The notes under the pieces were generated by a model. It saw only the letters and a program-made list of their open reading frames with translations, ran no database searches and was not told the origin of the DNA. 64,000 nucleotides of DNA, taken from Actinoplanes aureus. GTDB lineage: Bacteria; Actinomycetota; Actinomycetes; Mycobacteriales; Micromonosporaceae. A program made the translations under genes and the position numbers. Positions within the stretch are counted from its first letter, which is position 1. Every line of letters begins with the position of its first letter. The DNA is taken from assembly GCF_015704865.1 (NCBI RefSeq), contig NZ_JADQTO010000034.1:32764-96763 (forward strand). The letters are read 5' to 3'. Positions 1 through 7,770 of this stretch are shown piece by piece.

Positions 1-682
1 CGGCGCTGCCCTCCTCCGGGCCGGTGATGTCCCGGACGGTCAGCCCGGGCGCCACCGTGCGCAGGGCGGCGAGCACCGGGCCGGCCCGGGTGTCCAGGCG
101 GGCGGCGCGCCGGCGGCGGTGGTCACCGGCGATCCGCCGGTGCTCGAGCCACCACCGGTGCTGCCGGCGGGCGAAGAAGATCAGAAGGAGGGCCGCCGCG
201 ATCGAACCGGCGATCAGGGTGGGGCCCGGACCCTGCGTGACGGCGGCGACCAGGGCCAGCAGGGACGCCTCGGCGACCAGGATCTGGGCCAGGCTCAGCG
301 GCCCGAGATGCCCGCGGCGGGGCACCGCGCGCACGGTCGCCTCGGAACCCGGCTGAGCTGGCACCGGCCGCCCAGCGACCGGCCGGCCCGGCGGACCAGG
401 CGGCCCGCCCGGCACACCGGGCGGGGCACCCGGCAAACCAGTCAAACCCGGCGGAGCCGACGTCCCGGCGCGACGAATCGGAACCGCCGACGCGGTCACC
501 GTCGCCCGCGCCGCAACAGGCTGCCCAGGCACGCCGGGCTGTTGGGGCACCGGTTGCGTAGAAGCGTGTGGCACGCCCGGTTGCGCAGCAGCATGCGGCA
601 CGCCCGGCGGGCCGAAAGGTGACGGCGCACCCGGCGGGAAACCGCCGTACTCCGGCCCGGGATAGCCCTCACCGCGATGCAC
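1..682 (-). CDS. eccE: Type VII secretion protein EccE, N-terminal part (runs off the left edge)
   Basis: The reverse strand is open from about 715 to the window edge. The first ~120 residues are proline/glycine-rich (repeated PGVP and PPG strings). A basic, membrane-embedded module follows: HLGPLSLAQILVAEASLL, a second hydrophobic stretch (LIAGSIAAALLLIFFA), then an Arg-rich cytoplasmic segment and the start of a soluble domain (LRTVAPGLTVRDI). Two N-terminal helices followed by a soluble domain is the EccE arrangement; EccE is a membrane subunit of the ESX/type VII secretion core. I chose the GTG at 682 because GGGGGAGG lies 6 nt upstream; an in-frame GTG at 715 has no ribosome site. It follows the EccA-like ATPase gene closely on the same strand, which supports a T7SS role. 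The family call is by resemblance and the C-terminus is missing. Confidence 0.6.
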   Translation of the reverse strand, partial: MHRGEGYPGPEYGGFPPGAPSPFGPPGVPHAAAQPGVPHASTQPVPQQPGVPGQPVAARATVTASAVPIRRAGTSAPPGLTGLPGAPPGVPGGPPGPPGRPVAGRPVPAQPGSEATVRAVPRRGHLGPLSLAQILVAEASLLALVAAVTQGPGPTLIAGSIAAALLLIFFARRQHRWWLEHRRIAGDHRRRRAARLDTRAGPVLAALRTVAPGLTVRDITGPEEGSA

Positions 683-727
683 CGGGCGCCTCCCCCGACG
701 GTCCGTATTGGACACAGTCTACGAGCG

Positions 728-2383
728 TCACCGGACCACCGCCCGCAGGTCGTCCAGCATCAGCGTCCGCAGATCGTCCCTGCTGGGCATCCGTCCCATC
801 GCCCGCAACCGCCCGGACTGCGCCTTGCGCATCCCCTCGAGCAGCTTGCGGGCCTCCCGCGCGTTGCCGAAGTTGCGGTCCCGCTCCAGCAGCGAGAAGT
901 GCTGGTGCAGCGCCGCCGACAACCCGGCCGCGAAGACGTAGTCGTCGTTGCGCGCGATCCGGTCGGCGATCCGCACCAGCTCGTCCGGACCGTAGTTCTC
1001 GAACTCCATGGTCTTGGCGAACCGGGAGGCCAGACCCGAGTTGGCATCCAGGAAGTCGGACATCTCCTTCGTGTACCCGGCGACGATCACGGCGACCTGG
1101 TCCCGGTGGTCCTCCATGAGCTTCACCAGCGTGTCGATCGCCTCCTGACCGAAGTCGGCGGCCGCCCCACCGGCCCGGGCCAGCGTGTACGCCTCGTCGA
1201 TGAACAGCACGCCACCCATCGCGTCCTCGAACACCGAGGTGGTCTTCTCCGCGGTGTGCCCGATGTACTGCCCCACCAGGTCGCGCCGGGACACCTCGCG
1301 GAACCGCCCGTTCGGCAGCACACCGAGCGCCTTCAGCAACTGGCCGTAGATGCGGGCGACGGTCGTCTTACCGGTACCGGGAGCGCCCGTAAAGATCAGA
1401 TGGTGGCTGACCATGCCCACCGACAGTCCGGCGCTGCGCCGCCACTCGTTCACCTGGATCTCGTCGATCAGGGCCCGGACCTCGGCTTTAACCCCGGCCA
1501 GCCCGATCATCGAGTCCAATTCGGTCAGCAGCCGCTCCACCTCGGCGGCGTCCTGCGCCGTGGCGGCCGCCACCACACCCGCTTTCGGCAGCCCGTCGCT
1601 CTCGCTCAACGTGACCGTGGCCTGCGCCGACGGATCGACCCGCACGGGTGGGTCGGCGGTCTGCTCCACCACGCAGCGCTCCACCACGACGCCGTGGCAC
1701 CCGCGCTCGATCACGATGCCGGAACCCACCGTCTGATGCACCCGCGTCTCCACGATCCGCGGCGTACTGTTCTGCGCCACGACGATGCCGGCCTTGCCGG
1801 TGCCGGAGATGTCGCACCGCTCGATCCCGGGCCGCGCCGACTGGTAGACGTAGATGCCTCGATCTCCGCAGCCGGCCACCGTGATGTTGCGCAGTATTGG
1901 ACTGCCGAACTGCACGATCACCCCGTCCTGGGAGACGTTGCGAACCTCGCTGGCCTCCACCGTGCCGCCGGCGTCGGAGAAGACGAAACCGTGCTGGCCG
2001 CGGATCACCCGTACCTCACCGGCGTCGACCACGGCGCCGTCGCTCGCCTGCACGCCCGCGCCCCAACCCGCGGAGAGCTCGCACTTGCGCAGCCTGAGCC
2101 GCCCGCCGGACACGGTGACCGCCGGGTAGTCCCCGCTGACCAGCGCCAGCCCCTCCACCGCGATCTCGCCCGAGGAGACCGCCAGCGCCGGCCCGTCCAG
2201 CCCGGTCGCGTCCACGATCGCCGAGCCCGGATCCCCGGCCGCGCGCACCGTCAGCCGTCGCCCGTCCAGCTCGATCCGCTCCGGATAGGTGCCGGGCGCC
2301 AGCGCCACGACCGCACCGTCGGGTGCCACCTCCAGGGCGTCACGCAGCGTCGGATAGGTGCCGGGGACCGCCAAGGTGACCAC
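728..2383 (-). CDS. EccA-like AAA+ ATPase (CbxX/CfqX type) with N-terminal right-handed beta-helix
   Basis: 551 residues. About residues 1-250 are short beta-helix rungs (repeats such as GIVVAQNSTPRIVETRV and GIYVYQSARPGIERCDI), resembling pectate-lyase-type parallel beta-helices. About 285-551 is an AAA+ module of the CbxX/CfqX/SpoVK family: Walker A GAPGTGKTT near residue 334, Walker B GVLFIDEAYTLAR near 391, and a C-terminal lid. EccA proteins of type VII secretion combine such an ATPase with a helical N-terminus, but here the N-terminus is beta-helical. GTG start at 2383 with AAGGAG upstream. The gene reads into eccE on the same strand, so ATPase-driven T7SS substrate handling is the best inference; the ligand of the beta-helix is unknown. 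Confidence 0.8.
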   Translation of the reverse strand: MVTLAVPGTYPTLRDALEVAPDGAVVALAPGTYPERIELDGRRLTVRAAGDPGSAIVDATGLDGPALAVSSGEIAVEGLALVSGDYPAVTVSGGRLRLRKCELSAGWGAGVQASDGAVVDAGEVRVIRGQHGFVFSDAGGTVEASEVRNVSQDGVIVQFGSPILRNITVAGCGDRGIYVYQSARPGIERCDISGTGKAGIVVAQNSTPRIVETRVHQTVGSGIVIERGCHGVVVERCVVEQTADPPVRVDPSAQATVTLSESDGLPKAGVVAAATAQDAAEVERLLTELDSMIGLAGVKAEVRALIDEIQVNEWRRSAGLSVGMVSHHLIFTGAPGTGKTTVARIYGQLLKALGVLPNGRFREVSRRDLVGQYIGHTAEKTTSVFEDAMGGVLFIDEAYTLARAGGAAADFGQEAIDTLVKLMEDHRDQVAVIVAGYTKEMSDFLDANSGLASRFAKTMEFENYGPDELVRIADRIARNDDYVFAAGLSAALHQHFSLLERDRNFGNAREARKLLEGMRKAQSGRLRAMGRMPSRDDLRTLMLDDLRAVVR

Positions 2384-2700
2384 GAGCGAACTCCTTCGCG
2401 TGCGAGCCGGAAGGGCGTAGACCCGAGGCTATCGCTCCGCGCAGATCATGGAGGTACCCGTCGATGAACGGATGACACGGTGGTCCGGCCGGGCATTTCG
2501 CCGCCGGCCTTTTCGCCAGGTACGCGCCACACCTCACCGAACACATCGGCCGTTCCGCCCGCTCCGGGACGGCACGCGGCCGGTCCCGCCCGCACTTCGC
2601 CGCCGGGCTGAGATCGGTGGGCCGGCGCCGGGCATGGCCCGGCGCCCGCGCCGGGGCCTGGAGTGGCTGCCGGCCGGGCGCCGGCGCGGGCGGGACGGGG
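2384..2700. other. Non-coding upstream region of the EccA-like gene
   Basis: About 320 bases without a gene I can support. It contains the AAGGAG ribosome site of the EccA-like gene at its left end and several GC-rich inverted repeats around 2625-2700. Reading frames crossing it are low-complexity Arg/Pro/Gly frames typical of non-coding DNA in high-GC genomes. Confidence 0.5.
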
Positions 2701-2701
2701 T

Positions 2702-2744
2702 GAAATCGGCGGGGGCGGGCGTTACGCGTACCCCCGCCGGTTTC
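2702..2744 (-). terminator. Hairpin overlapping the DUF4191 stop codon
   Basis: Bases 2702-2715 pair with 2731-2744 in a 14-bp stem with a single G.U pair and a 15-nt loop. Reading leftward, the transcript leaves the stem without a strong U-run. The DUF4191 stop codon lies inside the right arm. Best read as a Rho-independent-like terminator; the missing U-tract lowers confidence. Confidence 0.5.
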
Positions 2745-3435
2745 AGCGTGGGCGCTGCTGGCGGAACGCGCCCTTGCTGGGCCGCATGTTCTTGGGGATC
2801 GCGCCCTTCGGCATCTGCGGGCGCGACATCAGCGCGCCGAGCCGCTTGTCGAGGGCGTTGACGTCCTTACCGGTGAGGTTGCGCGGCAGGCGCAGCATCG
2901 TGGAACGCAGCTTGCGGACCGGGAGCTGGCCCTCCTCGGTGCCGATCACGTAGTCGTAGAGCGGCGCGTTACCGATGACCTTGGAGAGTCGCTTCTTCTC
3001 CTGGCCGAGCAGGCCGCGGACGCGCTGCGGGTCGCCCTCGGCGAGCAGGATCACGCCGGGGCGGCCGATCACCACGTGCACCATGTCGAACTGGGTGGTC
3101 GAGCTGGCCGCGGGGCGCACCCGCCAGTCGCCTCGCATGTTCTCCATCAGCGAGGCGGCGGCGCCGGGCTGACCCTCCGCGACGTTCATCATCGCGGTGT
3201 TCGAGCGCAGGTTGAGGACGATCAGCACGGCCAGCATCGTGAAGAGGATGCCGACCGGGATCCAGACCCAGCCCCCGGTGAGCAGCACGACCAGCACGGT
3301 GACCGCCACCGGGATCGCGACCGCCGCGATGACCAGCGGGACGAACCACTTGTCCTGCTTTGCCGTGAACGAGAACACCTGGCCGATCTGCTTCAGGCGC
3401 TCGCGAAACGACACCTTCTCCTGGGGCTTTGCCAT
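2743..3435 (-). CDS. DUF4191 family membrane protein
   Basis: 230 residues. A basic N-terminus (FRERLKQIGQVFSFTAKQD) is followed by two closely spaced transmembrane helices at about residues 30-78 and a soluble C-terminal region containing FDMVHVVIGRPGVILLAEG and a basic tail. This is the actinobacterial DUF4191 pattern. The family typically sits beside lipA (as Rv2219 beside Rv2218 in M. tuberculosis, from memory), and lipA lies about 4.6 kb away here with an insertion between. Biochemical function is unknown. The ATG has no ribosome site but a TACACT -10 element 8 nt upstream, so the transcript may be leaderless. Confidence 0.88.
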   Translation of the reverse strand: MAKPQEKVSFRERLKQIGQVFSFTAKQDKWFVPLVIAAVAIPVAVTVLVVLLTGGWVWIPVGILFTMLAVLIVLNLRSNTAMMNVAEGQPGAAASLMENMRGDWRVRPAASSTTQFDMVHVVIGRPGVILLAEGDPQRVRGLLGQEKKRLSKVIGNAPLYDYVIGTEEGQLPVRKLRSTMLRLPRNLTGKDVNALDKRLGALMSRPQMPKGAIPKNMRPSKGAFRQQRPR

Positions 3436-3443
3436 AGCCGCAA

Positions 3444-3449
3444 AGTGTA
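3444..3449 (-). promoter_or_regulatory. -10 element of the DUF4191 gene (leaderless type)
   Basis: TACACT on the reverse strand, 8 nt before the ATG at 3435. The spacing puts the transcription start at or next to the start codon. No convincing -35 element. Confidence 0.45.
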
Positions 3450-3606
3450 GTGGTGCTCAGGTACCTTACGGCGTCCCGGGCACCTCAGCGGTCCGAGGTA
3501 AGGAGGGGGCGGGCTCTCAGATGAGGCGGCGTCCCCATGACCGGGTGCCGCCTTCGCGCGAAGAGTTATCGGTGCAAGAGCCGAACGATTCGCGAGGAGT
3601 ACCGAG

Positions 3607-3789
3607 ATGAGCCCGTTCACCAGCCCCGAGTTCCAGCTCGAACTGATCCGTTCGCACACCGACGACCTGATCCGGCAGGCCGACCACGACCGGCGTGCGC
3701 GGCAGAGCGCCGAAGGGCGGCATCGCCGCACCGCACGGTGGCCAAGGATACGCCGGGCGGCCACACCCGCGCGGCGACTCGCATCGTGA
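3607..3789 (+). CDS. Small ORF preceding the LuxR-family regulator
   Basis: 60 residues beginning MSPFTSPEFQLELIRSHTDD, amphipathic and helical at the N-terminus, then very Arg/Ala-rich. GAGGAG stands 8 nt before the ATG and the gene ends about 30 bp before the LuxR regulator on the same strand. Short ORFs with the theme of an ExxR.R...L...AA..R helix are common in actinomycetes. I do not recognise a function. The N-terminal half looks protein-like; the C-terminal half could be an out-of-frame tail, so the length may differ between relatives. Confidence 0.55.
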   Translation: MSPFTSPEFQLELIRSHTDDLIRQADHDRRARQSAEGRHRRTARWPRIRRAATPARRLAS

Positions 3790-3820
3790 TCGACCGCACT
3801 GAGCGACAGGAGACGGCGTC

Positions 3821-6712
3821 GTGACGGCGGTGACCGGTCCGGAAATTCTGTCGTACCCGCGTGGCATGCTCGAACTCATGACGGTGAGTGCCCACAGCTC
3901 GGTTCTGGTCGGCCGCGACGCCGACCTGGCCACGCTGCACGAGGCGCTGAAACGGGTTCGTGGCGCCGAGCCGTCGGCCGTGCTGGTCGGCGGCGAGGCC
4001 GGGGTCGGCAAGACCCGGCTCGTCGAGGAGTTCAGCCGGTCACTGGCCGGTGAGCGGGTCCGTGTGCTCACCGGCCAGTGCCTGGAGCTCGGCGAGGAGG
4101 GCCTGCCCTTCGCGCCGTTCGCGGCCGCGCTGCGCGAGCTGCTCCGGCACGAGGGCCGGGCCGCGTTCGACGGGCGGGAGCCGGAGTTCGCCCGGCTGCT
4201 GCCCGAGCTGGGGCCGCCGCCGGAGTTCGGCGAGACCCGCCGCGGCCACCTCTTCGAGCTGGTCGGTTCGCTCTTCGCCCGGCTCGGCGAGGACCAGCCG
4301 GTGGTCCTGGTGATCGAGGACCTGCACTGGGCCGACCGGTCGACGCGTGACCTGATCGGCTTCCTGCTGCGCTCGGCCCGGGTTCCCCGCCTGCTGTTGC
4401 TCGCCACCTTCCGCACCGACGAGCTGCACCGCGGCCATCCGCTGCGGCCGTTCCTCGCCGAGCTGGAGCGGGTCCGCGGCGTGCAGCGGCTCGAGGTCGA
4501 CCGGCTCGACCGGGACGGCACCGCCGAGCTGCTCGGTCACCTGCTCGGCACCGAGCCGGACGCGCCCGTCGTCGACGCGGTCTCCGAGCGGGCGCAGGGC
4601 ATTCCGTTCTTCATCGAGCAGTTCGCCGGCACCGGTGACCCGCGCTGCGGTGACATCCCGGAGACCCTGCGGGACCTGCTGCTCTCCCGGGTCGACCAGC
4701 TGCCCGAGGCCGCGCAGCGGGTGCTGCGGGTGGCCGCGGTCGGCGGCACCCAGTTCGGCCACGACCTGCTGGCCCGCGTCGCCGGGGTGGACGACGCGAC
4801 CCTGGAGTCCGCGCTGCGTGCCGCGGTCGCCGCCCAGATGATCGTCTTCGACCCCGCCGGGGGTTACGAGTTCCGGCATGCGCTGGTCCGCGAGGCCGTG
4901 CACGACGACCTGCTCCCCGGCGAGCACGCCCGCCTGCACGCCAGATACGCGGAGGCGATCGAGGCCGAGCCGCAGCTGGTCGCCAGCGACCGGGCGCCCG
5001 CGGAGATCGCCCACCACTGGCACGCCGCACACGACCATCCGCGTGCCCTGGTCACCGCCCGTCGCGCCGCCGACGACGCCGGCCGGCGTTACGCGTCCGC
5101 CGAGCAGGCCCGCCTGCTCGACCGGGTGCTCGAGCTCTGGGAGCAGGTGCCCGACGCGGCCACCCTGCTCGGCACCAGCCATCTGGACCTGCTGGAGGAG
5201 GCGGCGCTCGTCGCGATCGACTCCGGCGAGCACATGCGGGCACTGACCCTGACCCGGGTGGCACTCGGCGATCTGGACTGCGAGGCCGAGCCGGTGCGGG
5301 CGGCGCGGCTGCTGATCCGGCGCGCCAAGCTGCTGCGTAACGCGGGCAAGAGCGACGGGGCGGCGGAGGCCCGCGAGGCGTACCGGTTGTTGCGCACCGC
5401 ACCGCGTGACCCGCTCTGGTTGCGGCTGCTCGGCGACGTGGCCTACGTGTTCGGCGGCATCGACGGCGACGAGGCCGGCCGGATCGCGCAGGAGATCAAG
5501 GAGGCCGCCGCCGGTCTCGGTGACGAAGAGGCACTGGTCTCCGCCGAGATCATCTACGGGCAGGCCTGCGGCGGCCGCATCACGGCCGTGGACGCGTTGC
5601 CCGCCATGCGGCAGGCGATGGAGCGGGCCCGGGCCGCCGGCGATGTGCAGAATTTCGCTCACGGCCTGGTCAACCTCTCCGACTCGCTGTTTGAGCTGGG
5701 GGCATATGAGGAGTCCGCCGCGACCGCCGCCGAGGGCGTGCCGCACGCCGACCGTATCGGTGTCAGCCGCACCACCGGCGTCTACCTGCTCGCCAACCAC
5801 GCCGAGGCGCTGATGGCACTGGGCCGCTGGGACGAGGCCGACGCCCTGCTCGCCGCGGCCGCCCGGCAGGACCCGCCCGGCACCCTGGCCGTCCCGTGGC
5901 TGCGGCTGCGCGCCCGGATCCGGCTGGCCCGCGGTCACGAGGGGGCGGAGGCGCTGGTCAGCCGGGCAACCGGGTTCCTCGGCAAGCCGTTCCTCACCGC
6001 GGAGACCCGGGTGTCACTGCTCGAGCTGCGGATCCTGGCGAGCTTGACCGCAGGCGACCAGGCCGCCGCCCGGAACCACGCGCGGGCCGCCGTGCAGGAC
6101 CGCGGCATCTGGGACCGCCCTCGCTACGGCTGGGCGCTGCTCACCGCCGCGGCCCGGGTGGCCGGCGACGCGGAGACCCAGACGCTGATCCGTTCGGCCG
6201 CCGCCGAGCTCCCGCAGAGGTACCCCGCTGAGCGCGCCTACGCGGCCGAGATCTCCGCGCTGCTAGATGGCGGCGCCGACCGGTGGCTTGCGGCCGTCGA
6301 CGCCTGGCGGGCAGACGGCCAGCCTTACCAGCTGGCGGTGGCGTTGCTCGGCCTGGCCGAGGCGATCGCCTCCGACCGGCATGCCGCCACCGAGGCGATC
6401 GCCGAGTCCACAGCGATAGCGACCGACCTAGGCGCGGCCCCGCTCATCGAGTCGGCCGACGTGCTGGCCAGGCGGCTAGGCGTCAGCCCGTCCACGCCGG
6501 CCGCGGCCGGCACCGAGGTGCTGACCGCCCGCGAGCGCGAGGTCCTGCGGTTGGTCGCCGAGGGCCAGAGCAACAGCCGAATCGCCCAGCGGTTGTTCAT
6601 CTCGCCGAAGACCGCGAGCGTGCACGTCTCCCGGATCATCGCCAAGCTGGAGGTGACGAACCGGGTGGAGGCCGCGGCGGTCGCCCATCGGCTCGGCTTG
6701 CTGGACGATTAG
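3821..6712 (+). CDS. Large ATP-binding LuxR-family transcriptional regulator (LAL type)
   Basis: 963 residues. N-terminal AAA module with Walker A GGEAGVGKTR near residues 57-66 and Walker B LVIEDLHWAD near 163-172. A long helical TPR-like middle (about 350-850) follows, then a C-terminal LuxR helix-turn-helix (about 899-960: LTAREREVLRLVAEG, SNSRIAQRLFISPKTASVHV). This is the MalT/LAL layout: ATP and an inducer switch oligomerisation, and the C-terminus binds DNA. GTG start at 3821 with AGGAG 8 nt upstream; ATGs at 3866 and 3878 lack ribosome sites. Targets and inducer cannot be read from the sequence. Confidence 0.93.
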   Translation: MTAVTGPEILSYPRGMLELMTVSAHSSVLVGRDADLATLHEALKRVRGAEPSAVLVGGEAGVGKTRLVEEFSRSLAGERVRVLTGQCLELGEEGLPFAPFAAALRELLRHEGRAAFDGREPEFARLLPELGPPPEFGETRRGHLFELVGSLFARLGEDQPVVLVIEDLHWADRSTRDLIGFLLRSARVPRLLLLATFRTDELHRGHPLRPFLAELERVRGVQRLEVDRLDRDGTAELLGHLLGTEPDAPVVDAVSERAQGIPFFIEQFAGTGDPRCGDIPETLRDLLLSRVDQLPEAAQRVLRVAAVGGTQFGHDLLARVAGVDDATLESALRAAVAAQMIVFDPAGGYEFRHALVREAVHDDLLPGEHARLHARYAEAIEAEPQLVASDRAPAEIAHHWHAAHDHPRALVTARRAADDAGRRYASAEQARLLDRVLELWEQVPDAATLLGTSHLDLLEEAALVAIDSGEHMRALTLTRVALGDLDCEAEPVRAARLLIRRAKLLRNAGKSDGAAEAREAYRLLRTAPRDPLWLRLLGDVAYVFGGIDGDEAGRIAQEIKEAAAGLGDEEALVSAEIIYGQACGGRITAVDALPAMRQAMERARAAGDVQNFAHGLVNLSDSLFELGAYEESAATAAEGVPHADRIGVSRTTGVYLLANHAEALMALGRWDEADALLAAAARQDPPGTLAVPWLRLRARIRLARGHEGAEALVSRATGFLGKPFLTAETRVSLLELRILASLTAGDQAAARNHARAAVQDRGIWDRPRYGWALLTAAARVAGDAETQTLIRSAAAELPQRYPAERAYAAEISALLDGGADRWLAAVDAWRADGQPYQLAVALLGLAEAIASDRHAATEAIAESTAIATDLGAAPLIESADVLARRLGVSPSTPAAAGTEVLTAREREVLRLVAEGQSNSRIAQRLFISPKTASVHVSRIIAKLEVTNRVEAAAVAHRLGLLDD

Positions 6713-6736
6713 GGCGCTCCCGCACCTTCCGGATAC

Positions 6737-7012
6737 GGCGGCGCTGCGCTCCCTGTTCGCGGCCGGTTTCTGTCACCGGCCGCTTTCGGGGGTGACGGCC
6801 TTGCGCTGCCATTCGCCGTCGGCCGTAACCGGCCGGTTCCGGAGGTGGCGGCGCTACCCCCCCCGTTCGCCGGCCGGACTCTGTCACCGCAGGGCTCTGT
6901 CAAAGGAGCGGCGAAAGGCTAAGGGGGAGGGCGGGGGCTCCGATATTTGTGGCCGACTCCCGGGATGGGAGTTGCAATGTCCTACGTGTGCCTTTCATCC
7001 CCTCGGAGGCCG
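6737..7012. other. Intergenic region with an imperfect direct repeat
   Basis: No gene supported between 6713 and 7015. A ~42-bp imperfect direct repeat (GGCGGCGCT...GTTCG..GGCCGG...CTGTCACCG) occurs at 6737-6778 and 6848-6890. A short inverted repeat ACTCCC-GGGAT-GGGAGT lies about 45 bp before the next small gene. Confidence 0.4.
6759..6783 (+). terminator. Hairpin downstream of the LuxR-family regulator
   Basis: GCGGCCGGT (6759-6767) pairs perfectly with ACCGGCCGC (6775-6783) around a 7-nt loop, followed by CTTTCGGG... with only a short T stretch. It lies 47 bp past the regulator stop. Likely a terminator, weak U-tract. Confidence 0.45.
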
Positions 7013-7015
7013 ATG

Positions 7016-7216
7016 ATGGATGCCGCCCTTGATGTCGCCTACCAGGTGGTTGACGCTCTGTTCGGGCCGGGCTCGACCGTGCCCTGGTGGGCCTGGATCG
7101 CGCCGCTGGTGATGATCTTCGGAAGGCTGATGATGCCGGCGTTGGTGCCGCAGACCGCCCCGGCGAAGTTCGGAAAAGACAAGAAGAGCAAGAAGGCCAA
7201 GAAGGGTAAGAAGTAG
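7016..7216 (+). CDS. Small membrane protein with lysine-rich tail
   Basis: 66 residues from the second of two adjacent ATGs (7013 and 7016); CGGAGG ends 6 nt before the ATG at 7016. One hydrophobic segment (WWAWIAPLVMIFGRLMMPALV, about residues 24-44) is followed by a short cytoplasmic-type tail ending in Lys clusters (KDKKSKKAKKGKK). A strong terminator hairpin follows at 7235-7274, so this is a complete one-gene unit. I do not recognise the family; a membrane peptide whose tail could bind nucleic acid or anionic lipid is an inference from composition only. Confidence 0.7.
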   Translation: MDAALDVAYQVVDALFGPGSTVPWWAWIAPLVMIFGRLMMPALVPQTAPAKFGKDKKSKKAKKGKK

Positions 7217-7234
7217 CCCGAGTTGGGCCGCAAC

Positions 7235-7274
7235 GAGCGCCAGCAGGCGGGATCAGACCCGCCGGCTGGCGCTC
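7235..7274 (+). terminator. Strong terminator hairpin after the small membrane protein
   Basis: A 17-bp stem with one mismatch and a 6-nt loop: GAGCGCCAGC at the base pairs with GCTGGCGCTC, continued by AGGCGGG/CCCGCCG. Followed by ATTGCTGTTCTG. Located 18 bp after the stop codon. Confidence 0.7.
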
Positions 7275-7419
7275 ATTGCTGTTCTGACGACGGAGACGGC
7301 ATGTGTGAGTCGCCGGTGTTGCTCGACATCTCTCGCGGTCAAGGCCTGTTAGGTGACCGTTCCAGGAATGGCCGTTGCGGCAGTCGCACGGTGAGCCCAT
7401 ACGCGGCGGCTAGCCCAGC

Positions 7420-7500
7420 GCAGTGCGGCCCAGCGCAGTGCGGCCCAGCGCAGTGCAGTGCGGCTCGGCGCGGCCCGGCCCGGCTCGGCTCGGCTCGGGA
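7420..7500. repeat. Tandem GC-rich repeat tract (15-mer and pentamer units)
   Basis: Three copies of the 15-mer GCGGCCCAGCGCAGT, the first slightly divergent, are followed by about seven in-register pentamers of the form GGCNC (GGCTC, GGCGC, GGCCC). The 15-mer is itself three pentamers long. Low-complexity, non-coding; likely prone to slippage. Confidence 0.75.
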
Positions 7501-7556
7501 GGCGGTGACAGCCATTAGGCACAGCCGGGCCCGCTTTTTCGGCCTATCTGATCACT

Positions 7557-7611
7557 CGGCCCTACGCCAGGGCTGCTTCCCGGCAGTTGAAGCAGCCCTG
7601 GCGTAGGGCCG
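7557..7611. repeat. 23-bp perfect inverted repeat (hairpin)
   Basis: Bases 7557-7579 are the exact reverse complement of 7589-7611, with a 9-nt loop (CCGGCAGTT). Each arm begins or ends in CGGCCCTACGCC. No coding gene flanks it closely and no T-run follows on either strand, so it may be a transcribed structure, a binding site or a mobile-element relic rather than a simple terminator. Confidence 0.8.
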
Positions 7612-7644
7612 GCTCGCACAACCCCGCCTTGTCGACCACCGAGC

Positions 7645-7770
7645 TAGAGCCTTCGTGGTCAGGGTCTTGTCCGGCCCAACGTGGGTGCTGTCTGGCGGCC
7701 GTTGAGTCAGCATTGAGCTTGGGCCAAGCAAGATCACCGCTGGGGGACGCTGACTACGGAAGCCCTCTAG
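7645..7770 (-). repeat. Dispersed structured intergenic repeat, copy 1
   Basis: Read on the reverse strand this stretch matches 55446-55640 over its length. Shared blocks include AGGGCTTCCG, TGCTTGGCCCA, ACGGCCGCCAGACAGCAC, CACGTTGGGCCGGA, AAGACCCT and CCACGAAGGCTCT. The core can fold with an outer GGCCCA/TGGGCC stem and an inner GCTGACT/AGACAGC stem (one mismatch). Copy 2 carries the same fold. Confidence 0.75.

Noticed and set aside
4040..5938. 632-residue reverse frame inside the LuxR regulator
   Set aside because: Mirror of third-codon GC bias; no motifs; the + strand carries Walker and HTH motifs.
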